Source: an uncultured Acidimicrobiaceae bacterium (lineage in GTDB: Bacteria > Actinomycetota > Acidimicrobiia > Acidimicrobiales > Bog-793). From it: a stretch of DNA of 35,369 nt. Within the stretch, counting starts at the first letter, position 1. Every line of letters begins with the position of its first letter. Below are positions 1 to 9,419 of this stretch, in pieces. Under the pieces are notes generated by a model that saw only the letters and a program-made list of their open reading frames with translations, made no database searches and was not told the origin of the DNA. The translations under genes and the position numbers were made by a program. The stretch covers positions 1-35,369 of the forward strand of contig CAIMWD010000027.1 of the NCBI GenBank assembly GCA_903845085.1, written 5' to 3'.

Positions 1-804
1 CTCAAGGAGCTGTTCCAGCTCCAGCAACCCTGCCTCGCGAACCGGAGAGGCACCAACAACTCGGCCACCCGCTCCTCCTCGTTCTGAGGCAACCACCGTT
101 GATGCGATGGCGGTCTCCTCAATCGTGCTTTCGGCCTCGACGTCCTCACGGAGTAATTCCTCGAGTGCACGGACGGAGAGTGCCTCCGCGACAACCCGCT
201 GCGCAAGCGTCTCCTGTAGATCTCGATCGGGCGTGGACAGGAGTGCCCGTGCGTGTCCGGCCGTGATATAACCCTCACGAACATACCGGAGCACCGATGC
301 GGGAAGCTGAAAGAGGCGGAGCGAGTTCGATATAGCGGTACGACTCTTGCCGACACGCTGCGCGACCTGCTCGTGAGTCAGCCTAAATTCCTCAATCATC
401 TGCTGATATCCCGCAGCCTCATCGAGGGGATTGAGATCGGCACGATGCAGGTTCTCTACGAGCGCGCGCTCAAGGGATCCCTGGTCATCCACACTCTGTA
501 CGAGCGCAGGAATCATCTGCAGACCGGCTCGCCGTGCGGCACGGCACCGCCGCTCCCCCGCGATCAATTCAAATTTGCCCTCGGTCGTCTCACGAAGGAG
601 AACCGGCTGTAGGACGCCGATCGCCTTAATTGAATCGACCAACGAGGAGAGTGCCTCCTCCTCAAACTCCTTGCGGGGCTGATAGGGATTCGCCTCAATT
701 AGCGCGAGAGGAACCTCACGAAGGGTGGAATCCGCAGAACTCTTTGCGGCCTCCGTTGGGATAAGGGAGCCGAGGCCACGCCCAAGACCATTACGACGAG
801 ACAC
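1..804 (-). CDS. parB: Chromosome partitioning protein ParB (C-terminus cut off by window edge)
   Basis: Reverse complement from GTG at 804 reads VSRRNGLGRGLGSLIPT..., the typical ParB N-terminus. It overlaps the parA stop and runs off the window start. Not in the ORF track. Confidence 0.92.
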   Translation of the reverse strand, partial: MSRRNGLGRGLGSLIPTEAAKSSADSTLREVPLALIEANPYQPRKEFEEEALSSLVDSIKAIGVLQPVLLRETTEGKFELIAGERRCRAARRAGLQMIPALVQSVDDQGSLERALVENLHRADLNPLDEAAGYQQMIEEFRLTHEQVAQRVGKSRTAISNSLRLFQLPASVLRYVREGYITAGHARALLSTPDRDLQETLAQRVVAEALSVRALEELLREDVEAESTIEETAIASTVVASERGGAGGRVVGASPVREAGLLELEQLLE

Positions 805-1852
805 TTGCTACCTCCTTGGCGAGTGCACGGTAGGCGATCGCGCCCCGCGATGAGGAATCATGGACCGTGACCGGCGCGCCAAAGGAGGGTGCCTCTGATA
901 TCCGAACTGACCGCGGAATTACCGCTCTTGCCACGGTAGTACCGAAGTGCTCGCGCACCTCCGCGACCACCTGCTCCGAAAGTTTTGTTCGACCGTCATA
1001 CATCGTCAGCACAATATGGGAGAGGTCGAGACTGGGATTGAGATTACCGCGGATCAGCTCTACGTTTTTGAGCAGCGCAGCCAATCCCTCCAACGCGTAG
1101 TACTCGCATTGGATAGGAACAAGTAGCTCTGTCGCGGCAGCGAGCGCATTCACTGTGATAAGTCCCAACGAGGGGGGACAGTCCATCAAAATAAAGGAGA
1201 AATCCTCCTTCACGACATCGATCGCTCGACGAAGTCGCAGCTCACGGCTGAATGCCGGTACCAACTCAATCTCCGCTCCCGCGAGATCAAGGGTGGAGGG
1301 CGCAATAAAGAGATTCTTGATACTGGTCGGCTCAATGACATCCTCGAGGGGCACCTCGTGCAGAAGCACGTCATACATTGAATTCTCGAAGTTGCGTGCC
1401 TCGACACCGACACCTGTGGTGGCATTACCCTGCGGATCCAGATCGATCAGAAGTACCCGGTACCCAAGATCTGCAAGCGCCGCACCAAGATTCACTGTGG
1501 TGGTGGTCTTCCCGACGCCGCCCTTCTGGTTTGCAATTGCGATCACTCGGGGAAATTCGCGGCGGGGGAGCTCGGCGTCCGGCCTCTCCTGAGTGATGCG
1601 TTCAGTGACAACGGGCGCAGCTGCTGGCGCAGCGCGAGATGACGAAGGTCGCTGCTCCGCACGTGCTCCAGCTTTATCCGTAGGAGAGGGGTCGGCACCT
1701 CGCGTGGAGGGCGCCATCGCGGCGACCGAGCGAGTTGGATCGGGTAGGGGAGTGCTCGGTAAAGTGGCACCCTCCTCTCCTGAGCCTGTGGCCACAGATG
1801 TCGTGGCAAATTCAGCATGCCCAAACGGACGATGTGCGCGGTTCCGCTTCAA
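791..1852 (-). CDS. parA: Chromosome partitioning ATPase ParA/Soj with a ~100 aa low-complexity N-terminal extension; TTG start
   Basis: Walker A variant QKGGVGKTTTTVNLGAALADLG, LLIDLDPQGNATTG, DCPPSLGLITVNAL. Adjacent to parB and parS. Confidence 0.95.
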   Translation of the reverse strand: MKRNRAHRPFGHAEFATTSVATGSGEEGATLPSTPLPDPTRSVAAMAPSTRGADPSPTDKAGARAEQRPSSSRAAPAAAPVVTERITQERPDAELPRREFPRVIAIANQKGGVGKTTTTVNLGAALADLGYRVLLIDLDPQGNATTGVGVEARNFENSMYDVLLHEVPLEDVIEPTSIKNLFIAPSTLDLAGAEIELVPAFSRELRLRRAIDVVKEDFSFILMDCPPSLGLITVNALAAATELLVPIQCEYYALEGLAALLKNVELIRGNLNPSLDLSHIVLTMYDGRTKLSEQVVAEVREHFGTTVARAVIPRSVRISEAPSFGAPVTVHDSSSRGAIAYRALAKEVASVSS

Positions 1853-1912
1853 CGGAGAGATCGTGTCATACGAGACTGACTCCTTTAGGCCGACGACGAG
1901 CGTCTGCGCGAT

Positions 1913-1928
1913 TGTTTCACGTGAAACA
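1913..1928. promoter_or_regulatory. parS site (TGTTTCACGTGAAACA)
   Basis: Perfect 16-bp palindrome matching the conserved ParB-binding parS consensus, upstream of parA. Confidence 0.95.
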
Positions 1929-2071
1929 TCTCAAAAGCAGAGCAAACGCCTGAATTCGGCAGTTCGACTCGCCCGTCCTCGTCTCCAAAAGGGATCCTCG
2001 GCCTTCACGTTGCGCATCAGCATAGTGTCAGGTCATACAGAAGTTGGTGCACTTCGGAGATAGCGATTCGA

Positions 2072-2087
2072 TGTTTCACGTGAAACA
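2072..2087. promoter_or_regulatory. parS site (TGTTTCACGTGAAACA)
   Basis: Second perfect 16-bp parS palindrome, just downstream of the rsmG stop. Confidence 0.95.
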
Positions 2088-2097
2088 TCCTCGGAGA

Positions 2098-2733
2098 CTA
2101 AAAAAGTGGTCGCTTCAGCGGAAGGCCGGTACGCCGTGGATAGACCGGCGGACAGAGCGACACCTGCCGGAGCACCGTGAGCGCCCACGGTTGCCGTTGC
2201 GTGCGCTCGATGACCAGCCCCAGCTGTGCACATCCCTCGACCGGCCAACGTGGATTGACCCCACCCTCAGGTGGATCTGAGACGACAAGCAAGCCACCAA
2301 GACGAAGCAGTGGCGCCGCGCATTCGGCAGTAACGGCGGGAGGGCCAAACCCACGAGCGACGACAAGATCAAAGGATCCACGAAGCTCTGGACGCCTACC
2401 GGTCTCCTCCGCCCGTTCCGAGATCACGCTGACCCGTTGATCCAAATGCACCCTCGTTAGCGCTGAACTCAGGCTTGCTGCTCGGCTGCTACGCCCATCG
2501 AGCAACGTCATATTCACCCCCGACCAGTCCGCGGCGATGACCAGACCTGGAAGTCCGCCACCGGTTCCAAGGTCCAAAACCCGTGGGCTCTCGGAGAGAA
2601 GATCCTCCACAAGAAGATAGAAGGCACGGGCCTGAGCAATATGACTCGCTAATGGGGCGCGCCCAATCACTCCGTGCCGCTGTGCCTCCTCAAGAATTGC
2701 ACGAACGTCAGGATCTAAGTCGTCTGTCATCAC
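2098..2733 (-). CDS. rsmG: 16S rRNA (guanine(527)-N(7))-methyltransferase RsmG/GidB
   Basis: VLDLGTGGGLPGLVIAADW SAM-binding motif, VVARGFGPPAVTAECAAPLL; canonical position between parA and jag. Confidence 0.93.
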   Translation of the reverse strand: MMTDDLDPDVRAILEEAQRHGVIGRAPLASHIAQARAFYLLVEDLLSESPRVLDLGTGGGLPGLVIAADWSGVNMTLLDGRSSRAASLSSALTRVHLDQRVSVISERAEETGRRPELRGSFDLVVARGFGPPAVTAECAAPLLRLGGLLVVSDPPEGGVNPRWPVEGCAQLGLVIERTQRQPWALTVLRQVSLCPPVYPRRTGLPLKRPLF

Positions 2734-2786
2734 CGGGAACGATTCCTACCAAAATCGCCCACCGAGAGCGAATGGGAGGTAATGGG

Positions 2787-3698
2787 TTACTCGCCCTCGG
2801 TGACAGCGAGGCGAATAACTACGTAGCGACGCGGATCAACACCCTCAGAGGTAGTCACGACACCATCGATTCCATTAACGGTATCGTGCACAATCTTGCG
2901 ATCTGGCGCGCCCATTGGTTCGAGCGCCTGCGCCACACCACTCGAGATAACCTCTTCGGCAACACGGGTGACAAACTCGGCAAGTGCGGCGGCTCGCTTC
3001 GCGCGGAATCCCGCGACATCGAGAATTACTCGGCCTGATTGCTCGTCAGTCCGGTGTTGTATCACCGTGCGTGCCAGCTCCTGCAACGCCTCGAGCGTCG
3101 CGCCGCGTTGCCCGATCATAAGGCCAAGACCCTCACCAGCGACATCGACAAAGATGTAGTTATCTTCAATCCGAGTCGTCGTTGTTGCGCTCGCCCCAAA
3201 ACGGTCTGCAACACCCTGGATAAATTCCTGAACCGTAGTTGCCTGCTCTTCAACACTCATGGTGTCCTCCTCGATGAGATCTTTAGTTGGGGGGCGCTTT
3301 GGGCGGGGTGTGCGGTCCGCCCCTCCTCTCCGCGGTTTCGGCGATGCTGCGCCATCTGTGACTGATTCAGAGTTGTCCTCACTTGGCTCATCGCCCTCTG
3401 ATTTAGTGCTCTCTGGCTTTGGGTTGCGCGTTCGATTTCGCGTGCCAGGACGCCGCTCCGACCCCTCCGCGCGACGGTTGCGCTGGGGGCGCTTTGGGCG
3501 GGGCGGCGCTGGGCGAACACGAACACGAATTCGTGCACTCGTGCGGCCAATCCCAAAGAGACCACTCTTTGGTTCATCGACAACAACCACCTCTGCATCA
3601 CGCTCATCTACACCGAGCTGATCAAGTGCGATCTCCAGCGCCTCTGGAATGGTCTTGGCGACAGTCTCCACCCATTCCATACTTAACGCTTCTTCCAT
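2787..3698 (-). CDS. jag: Jag/KhpB-family RNA-binding protein (Jag_N, KH, R3H)
   Basis: N-terminal Jag domain (EALEIALDQLGVDERDAEVVVVDEPKSGLFGIG), KH (GLMIGQRGATLEALQELART), R3H-like C-terminus (MGAPDRKIVHDTVNGIDGVVTTSEGVDPRRYVVI). Start could be the ATG at 3680. Confidence 0.92.
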   Translation of the reverse strand: MEEALSMEWVETVAKTIPEALEIALDQLGVDERDAEVVVVDEPKSGLFGIGRTSARIRVRVRPAPPRPKRPQRNRRAEGSERRPGTRNRTRNPKPESTKSEGDEPSEDNSESVTDGAASPKPRRGGADRTPRPKRPPTKDLIEEDTMSVEEQATTVQEFIQGVADRFGASATTTTRIEDNYIFVDVAGEGLGLMIGQRGATLEALQELARTVIQHRTDEQSGRVILDVAGFRAKRAAALAEFVTRVAEEVISSGVAQALEPMGAPDRKIVHDTVNGIDGVVTTSEGVDPRRYVVIRLAVTEGE

Positions 3699-4684
3699 CG
3701 TCGTTTGTCGCGGGCGCGAGGTTGTGCCTTTGCAGGTGGGGTGGGCTTTCCCTTGGGAGGAGTCGTTGCGCCGGGCTTCTTCGCTGCGATCGGCTTTGCC
3801 GCCTTGGTGTCGACCACCTTTGGCTCACTGCGGTGTCGCGCCTGCAACTTCGCCAAAGACGCTTGAATCTGTGGATCGCGCCGGTACATGATCTCCTGTT
3901 GGCCAATTCGAAAGAGACTGGAGACGATGAAATAGACATTTACCGCGGCGGGAATTGAGATGTAGATGACCGCAAATATCAGTGGCATTACCTTCTGCAT
4001 CTGCTGCATCTGCGGGTTTGCTGCGGCGGCGGCGGGGTTTCGGCCGCTGAGCTGCTTCATCTGCACATATTGAAGGAAGATCGCAACCAAGATCATGACA
4101 ACAAAGGGGATCTTGCCCACGCCGCTCAATCCTGGGGTCCGCACCGAATCAGCAAGGTTCAAACCAAAGGAGTGCAATGCACCGTTAGAACTAATGATCG
4201 CGTGGTAGATCTTCGAGGTAGAGCTGATATAAAGCGGGGCGGGATGGAGGATGGGGTGCTTTGCCGTGCCCAAATTCACCGTATGTAAAAGTCCCTTGAT
4301 CGTCCCGTAGAGGATCAGGAAGATCGGGAACTGCAAAAGCATCGGGAGACAACCGCCAGCAGGACTGACATTGTTCTCCTTATAGACCGCCATCATCTCT
4401 TGCTGCTGACGGGCGCGGAGGTCTGTCCGCTCCTCCGCACTCATGCCAGGCTGAATCTTGTACTTGGTCTGGAGTTTTTTCAGCTCCGGAGCGAGCAGCT
4501 GCATCTTCATCATGCCGCGGGTTCCCTTGAGGGTGATGGGGAATACCACCAACATGACCGCCAACGTCAATAGCGCGATCGCCACCGCAAAGTTTGGAAT
4601 GACCTCATAGAAATAGGCCAATACCTGCGCAAATATCACATAGAAGGGGTGGCCAATTTGACCAATCGCTGAGGCAATCATCAT
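3683..4684 (-). CDS. yidC: Membrane protein insertase YidC/Oxa1
   Basis: FPITLKGTRGMMKMQLLAPELKKLQTKYK..., NNVSPAGGCLPMLLQFPIFLILYGTIKGLL, basic C-terminal tail; canonical synteny. Confidence 0.95.
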   Translation of the reverse strand: MMIASAIGQIGHPFYVIFAQVLAYFYEVIPNFAVAIALLTLAVMLVVFPITLKGTRGMMKMQLLAPELKKLQTKYKIQPGMSAEERTDLRARQQQEMMAVYKENNVSPAGGCLPMLLQFPIFLILYGTIKGLLHTVNLGTAKHPILHPAPLYISSTSKIYHAIISSNGALHSFGLNLADSVRTPGLSGVGKIPFVVMILVAIFLQYVQMKQLSGRNPAAAAANPQMQQMQKVMPLIFAVIYISIPAAVNVYFIVSSLFRIGQQEIMYRRDPQIQASLAKLQARHRSEPKVVDTKAAKPIAAKKPGATTPPKGKPTPPAKAQPRARDKRRWKKR

Positions 4685-4692
4685 GTCGTTTC

Positions 4693-4959
4693 CTACTCTG
4701 GTACCGGGTCAAAGCCGTAACGGCCAAACGGATTACATCGAGCGATTCTTCGGACCGAGAGCCAACTACCTCGGAGGGCGCCATGGCGTTCGAGTGCCTC
4801 TAGTGCGTAGTGCGAACACGAGGGGGTATAGCGACAGGGAGAGAGCCGCTCTCCGCGAACAAGTTGGTAGACCCGGATAAGCCCAGCGATAGCGCGTGTG
4901 GGAAGTGTCAGGGGTGTCGCAGATTTCGAATGGGAGTGCAGTTGCGCAACCTGGGTCAT
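4693..4959 (-). CDS. yidD: Membrane protein insertion efficiency factor YidD
   Basis: [61 protein letters not shown]. Confidence 0.96.
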   Translation of the reverse strand: MTQVAQLHSHSKSATPLTLPTRAIAGLIRVYQLVRGERLSPCRYTPSCSHYALEALERHGALRGSWLSVRRIARCNPFGRYGFDPVPE

Positions 4960-5297
4960 CGCACTCCTCCCGCTCGTTGCATGGCCTCCACCAACCGCTC
5001 CTTCAGTTCCTGATAGCTCAGCGTCACCGCCTGATCGGTGATACTGACGAGATATACCCCAACCGGTAGTGTTTCAATCATTTCGGACACTACAGAGCGC
5101 ATTCTTCTTCGACACCTATTCCGAATGACCGCGCCACCTACCCTGCGACTGATCGCATAAGAGACGGCAACGGTCGCCGGCGCATCGATCCGAGAGGAGT
5201 ACCGCACTCTTATGGGGCCGCTCTGGCCTCGATGACGGGTACGGGCGAGCTCCGCAAAGGCGTTACGGCCTCGAACCGGCGCGGTTCGGGTGGTCAA
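4956..5297 (-). CDS. rnpA: Ribonuclease P protein component; TTG start overlapping the rpmH stop
   Basis: [28 protein letters not shown] motif; located between rpmH and yidD. Confidence 0.92.
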   Translation of the reverse strand: MTTRTAPVRGRNAFAELARTRHRGQSGPIRVRYSSRIDAPATVAVSYAISRRVGGAVIRNRCRRRMRSVVSEMIETLPVGVYLVSITDQAVTLSYQELKERLVEAMQRAGGVR

Positions 5298-5428
5298 GCG
5301 GAGAGACGAATCCTTCCACGACGGCGACGGGCCTTGAGAACTGCCCTTCCGGCACGCGTCGCCATACGGGAACGGAACCCGTGCTTCTTCGCCCGCTTAC
5401 GGTTATTTGGTTGATATGTGCGCTTCAT
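5294..5428 (-). CDS. rpmH: 50S ribosomal protein L34
   Basis: Manual reverse translation: [44 protein letters not shown] (44 aa). Not in the ORF track because of size. Confidence 0.98.
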   Translation of the reverse strand: MKRTYQPNNRKRAKKHGFRSRMATRAGRAVLKARRRRGRIRLSA

Positions 5429-5622
5429 GATGCCCCTTCGAAAGACCTCTTATCCTACTCCCATTCCAAAGGCGTATAAATCAGCGCTCGTGGCACACAC
5501 GCTGCAATTTTGTCTTGCGAACCTGTGGAAATCGTGGCCTAGGATAGAACTCCGACTCTACTCGCTGAACTTATCCACAATTTATTACAAACTATGGATA
5601 AATAGGACAAGAGGATCTCGCT
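5429..5622. promoter_or_regulatory. oriC sub-region upstream of dnaA (rpmH-dnaA intergenic)
   Basis: AT-rich divergent intergenic region; perfect DnaA box TTATCCACA at 5571-5579, degenerate box TGTGGAAAT at 5524-5532. Confidence 0.75.
5571..5579 (+). promoter_or_regulatory. DnaA box TTATCCACA
   Basis: Exact consensus 9-mer. Confidence 0.85.
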
Positions 5623-6969
5623 GTGGCGGCTGATGCACAACAACTTTGGGATGACTGTAAGACCGCAATCCAGTCACAGGTCTCTGACGCGGTCTGGCAT
5701 ACCTGGTTCGCAGATATCGCTCCCGTTGGAATTATCAGCGGTGTTCTCGTCCTTGGAGTTCCCAATACCTTGGTGGCAGAACGACTCGACTCACGGTTCC
5801 AGGCCCTCTTCCACGACGCAATCGTTGATATCACGGGTACAGAGATCCCCATCAACTTTGTTGTAGAAGAAATTCCCGCAGTAATCGAGACGGCAACACC
5901 ATCACCAACTCCCACCCTCTTCGAGGAGGCAGCGCCGGAACCATCAAATCAAACGGGTCGCTATACCTTCGACGGGTTTGTCATCGGACCTTCGAATCGA
6001 TTTGCGCATGCTGCAGCGCTCTCGGTTGCAGAGGCGCCATCGCGTGCCTATAACCCATTATTCATTATCGGCGATGCAGGGCTCGGAAAGACTCACCTGT
6101 TACAAGCCATTCGTAGCTACGTCGAGGAAAATTACCCTCGGAAACTGGTGCAGTACGTCTCCACAGAGACATTTATGAATGAATTTGTCGAGGCCATTAG
6201 AAACAACACCACGATGGCGTTTAAACGTCGATACCGCGAGTGCGATGTATTGCTCATTGACGATATCCAGTTCATTGAGGGTAAAGAAGCACTTCAAGAG
6301 GAGTTTTTCCACACCTTTAATTCACTCCATGATGCCCAGAAACAGCTCGTTCTCACCTCAGATCGACCGCCGGGTTCTATTGCGACATTGGAGAGCCGGC
6401 TCCGTAGCCGCTTTCTCTCCGGCCTTATCGCAGATATTCAACCGCCTGAGCTAGAGACAAGAATTGCAATTTTGCGATCAAAGGCGGAGCACGAACAGGT
6501 AGTGGTCGCAGATGACGTACTGGTATTCATCGCCTCGAACATCAAGAGCAACATCCGGGAACTTGAGGGTGCATTAGTTCGTGTGACCGCCTATGCCAGC
6601 TTGGAGAACCGACCGCTAAACCAAGATCTCGCCCGTGAGGTACTTGGCGATATGTTGAGCGGGAACCAGCCGAGGAAGATCACTACCAAACAGATCATCG
6701 AACTAACTGCCGAGACGTTTGGATTCTCCGTTGAGGAGCTCTGTGGGCCGAGTCGTCGACGTCCACTAGTGATCGCACGCCAGATAAGCATGTACGTCAT
6801 TCGAGAGTTGACTGACTATTCCTATCCAGCGATCGCTCGTGAATTCGGTGGACGTGACCACACCACAGTGATCCACGCAGTGGAAAAGATCACCGCGCTT
6901 ATGCGCGAACGACGACACATCTACGACCAGGTGACTGAACTTATGGCGCGAGTTCGTCTTGGCGATTAA
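5623..6969 (+). CDS. dnaA: Chromosomal replication initiator DnaA; GTG start
   Basis: [14 protein letters not shown] Walker [14 protein letters not shown] Walker [14 protein letters not shown]-terminal DNA-binding signature. Confidence 0.98.
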   Translation: MAADAQQLWDDCKTAIQSQVSDAVWHTWFADIAPVGIISGVLVLGVPNTLVAERLDSRFQALFHDAIVDITGTEIPINFVVEEIPAVIETATPSPTPTLFEEAAPEPSNQTGRYTFDGFVIGPSNRFAHAAALSVAEAPSRAYNPLFIIGDAGLGKTHLLQAIRSYVEENYPRKLVQYVSTETFMNEFVEAIRNNTTMAFKRRYRECDVLLIDDIQFIEGKEALQEEFFHTFNSLHDAQKQLVLTSDRPPGSIATLESRLRSRFLSGLIADIQPPELETRIAILRSKAEHEQVVVADDVLVFIASNIKSNIRELEGALVRVTAYASLENRPLNQDLAREVLGDMLSGNQPRKITTKQIIELTAETFGFSVEELCGPSRRRPLVIARQISMYVIRELTDYSYPAIAREFGGRDHTTVIHAVEKITALMRERRHIYDQVTELMARVRLGD

Positions 6970-6993
6970 AGCGGAGCAGCATTATCAACAAGC

Positions 6994-7002
6994 TGTGCAT
7001 AA
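6994..7002 (-). promoter_or_regulatory. DnaA box TTATGCACA (minus orientation)
   Basis: Plus-strand TGTGCATAA fits TTWTNCACA. Confidence 0.8.
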
Positions 7003-7055
7003 ACCTTGGGAATGACGTGTGTCAATCCCTCTTTAATCTGTGGACGAAGGTAGGA

Positions 7056-7064
7056 TTATCCACA
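7056..7064 (+). promoter_or_regulatory. DnaA box TTATCCACA
   Basis: Exact consensus 9-mer in the dnaA-dnaN gap. Confidence 0.85.
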
Positions 7065-7227
7065 ACATAAAACGAACTACACCGTTGTCCTGTGAGTGAC
7101 ACCGGATAACACAAGGATTAAAGAATTGGCGATGAGGTGCAACTATCTCTGCTCATCCACAATTCACAGCATTATTACTACTACTGACCTTTTACATCTC
7201 TCTCTCAAACAATAAGGGGATAACACG

Positions 7228-8346
7228 GTGAAGTTCCGGACCGAACGTGACAACCTGCTTGACGCGCTCATCACCACAAGCCGTGCTGCCTCGGCACGAG
7301 GGTCTCTTGGGGGAGCGCCGAGTCTGCAGCTCTCCTTGCATGGAAACACTTTGGATCTCACCGGATCTGACCCCGATCTGGTGATCGAATCCTCCATTGA
7401 GGTTGCCGGAGCAAATAATGGTTCGATCCTTCTTCCCGCACGGTTGATTGTTGACATCGTCCGATCTTTGAGTGCAGGCGCGATCACCTTTGATGGCGGT
7501 TCGGAGGAGATGGCAATTACCTCCGGAAAGGCAGAATTCAAGGTACGGGTGCCAGTTGGCGCCGAAATAACTCGAATCGCACCACTTCCAAGCGAGGGAA
7601 TCACCCTTCCCGCCAAGCGTTTTGCTGAGGGTCTCCGTCAAGTTGTCCGCGCAGCGCTCACCGACGATGCTCGTGCTCCACAACTCACTGGCGTTTTAAT
7701 GGCAGCCACAGAGAGCGGAATCCGTCTGGTTGCGACGGACTCCTACCGTTTGGCGTTTTGTGACCTAGAGGGAATCAGCGCGCTTGCACAGGGAAGCGAA
7801 GTCCTTATTCCCGCACGAGCCCTGGGTGAGATCGAGCGGCTTATTAGCGCATCAAACGAGGAGGATCAGACAATTCTCTTCCGCCACAGTGAATTTGATG
7901 CGGTTTTTGAAGTTGGAAATGTGAAACTCACAACTCGTCTCCTAAAGGGCAATTTCCCTGATTACCAGCGTCTTCTGCCGCCAAGTTATCCAAATAACAT
8001 CGAGATCTCGCGTGATGAACTTGGTGCTGCAGTGAAGCGAGTTCGACTTATGGTTCGTGATTCAAAGGACGCGACAACACCGGTACGAATTAATTTTTCT
8101 GGGGCGGGTGCAGAGCTCAGGGTGTTAACTCCAGAGAACGGGAGCGCCGCCGAGATGGTGGAGGGAACTTATGAGGGTGAAGACATCACGGTTGCATTTA
8201 ATCCCAACTATCTTCTGCAAGGCATCGAGGCAGTGCAATCTGACACGTTGACAATTGAACTCATAGATTCAGCAAAACCTGCGACGTTGCGGAGCACAGG
8301 AGATGCAAACTACCAATACCTCCTCATGCCAGTGAGGGTCTCCTGA
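7228..8346 (+). CDS. dnaN: DNA polymerase III sliding clamp (beta subunit); GTG start
   Basis: MKFRTERDNLLDALITTSRAASARG..., C-terminal YQYLLMPVRVS; canonical position. Confidence 0.97.
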   Translation: MKFRTERDNLLDALITTSRAASARGSLGGAPSLQLSLHGNTLDLTGSDPDLVIESSIEVAGANNGSILLPARLIVDIVRSLSAGAITFDGGSEEMAITSGKAEFKVRVPVGAEITRIAPLPSEGITLPAKRFAEGLRQVVRAALTDDARAPQLTGVLMAATESGIRLVATDSYRLAFCDLEGISALAQGSEVLIPARALGEIERLISASNEEDQTILFRHSEFDAVFEVGNVKLTTRLLKGNFPDYQRLLPPSYPNNIEISRDELGAAVKRVRLMVRDSKDATTPVRINFSGAGAELRVLTPENGSAAEMVEGTYEGEDITVAFNPNYLLQGIEAVQSDTLTIELIDSAKPATLRSTGDANYQYLLMPVRVS

Positions 8347-9419
8347 CCTCACTTGCCTGGCTCGAGATTGTTGATTTTCGCAATTTCTCACAGCTGCGCT
8401 TTGAGCCTGATCCCACGAGGCTAACGGTCGTTACCGGAGAAAATGGAGCTGGGAAGACCTCACTTCTCGAGGCAATTGGTTACATTGCAACTCAACAGTC
8501 ATTTAGAGGATCGCCGCGCGAGTCGCTCATTCGCCAGTCTTGTTCTCAATCAATTATTCGCGCAGGACTCGTTGATGGATCCCGAGAGATTCTGATGGAA
8601 ATTCAGATTGCTCCTCCCCGACGTGACATCGTGATGCGCAACAGACAACGCCTCTCCCGTTTACAGGAGCTACACGACACTCTGCGGGTAACCGTCTTTA
8701 CCCCCGATGACCTCACGCTGGTAAAAGACGGACCCTCAGAGCGACGTAATTATTTGGATCAAATTCTTGCTGATTCCCAGCCAAAATACCGGCTTGCACT
8801 CCAGCAACTTGATCGCGTTCTTCGTCAACGAAATATGTTGTTAAAGCAGGCGGGTGGGCGACTCAATAGCGAGGTCACCACAACGCTCGAGGTGTGGGAT
8901 ATACAACTCACAGACCTGGGGACCCAGATAGTTGAAGCTCGCAGGTCGCTAATTGAGGAGCTGTTACCGCGCGCACGCGAGGCATTCTCACGTCTCACTC
9001 GACTGAGAGAACCTCTCGATCTGATCTATCAACCCTCTTACGAGGGTGCATTGGAGATAGCACTGGCAAAGGTGCGGTCCGATGATCTCCGTAGGGGAGT
9101 AAGCACGGTAGGGCCGCACCGTGACGACCTTCTCATCACCGCTGCACAACTTGACGCCCGAACACGCCTCAGTCAGGGCCGCCAGCGCGCGATTACCCTC
9201 TCCCTTCGACTTGCCGCACACGATGTAGTGACGGAGCACTCAGGGATTACACCGATCCTTCTCCTCGACGATGTTTTCTCTGAACTTGACGATCCAACCG
9301 CAGAGGCGCTATTTGCAGAATTACCTACGGGGCAGACCCTTCTGACGACCGCTGGAGTCCTTCCGAAGGGGGCTTCGATACACCACGGTGTCACAATCGT
9401 TGAGGGGGGTCTCACTTAA
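8343..9419 (+). CDS. recF: DNA replication/repair protein RecF; probable CTG start overlapping the dnaN stop
   Basis: The frame extended upstream of the ORF-track start (8595) encodes (CTG)TSLAWLEIVDFRNFSQLRFEPDPTRLTVVTGENGAGKTSLLEAIGY, the RecF N-terminus with Walker A. C-terminal signature region ILLLDDVFSELD present. Confidence 0.93.
   Translation: MTSLAWLEIVDFRNFSQLRFEPDPTRLTVVTGENGAGKTSLLEAIGYIATQQSFRGSPRESLIRQSCSQSIIRAGLVDGSREILMEIQIAPPRRDIVMRNRQRLSRLQELHDTLRVTVFTPDDLTLVKDGPSERRNYLDQILADSQPKYRLALQQLDRVLRQRNMLLKQAGGRLNSEVTTTLEVWDIQLTDLGTQIVEARRSLIEELLPRAREAFSRLTRLREPLDLIYQPSYEGALEIALAKVRSDDLRRGVSTVGPHRDDLLITAAQLDARTRLSQGRQRAITLSLRLAAHDVVTEHSGITPILLLDDVFSELDDPTAEALFAELPTGQTLLTTAGVLPKGASIHHGVTIVEGGLT

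Larger units (their letters stand above)
6970..7227. promoter_or_regulatory. oriC sub-region between dnaA and dnaN
   Basis: TTATCAACA 6982-6990, TGTGCATAA (complement of TTATGCACA) 6994-7002, TTATCCACA 7056-7064, TCATCCACA 7153-7161, then TTATTACTACTACTG 7172-7186. Confidence 0.85.

Noticed and set aside
253-612. Plus-strand ORFs at 253-612 and 431-682
   Set aside because: Antisense to parB, whose minus-strand frame is clearly coding.
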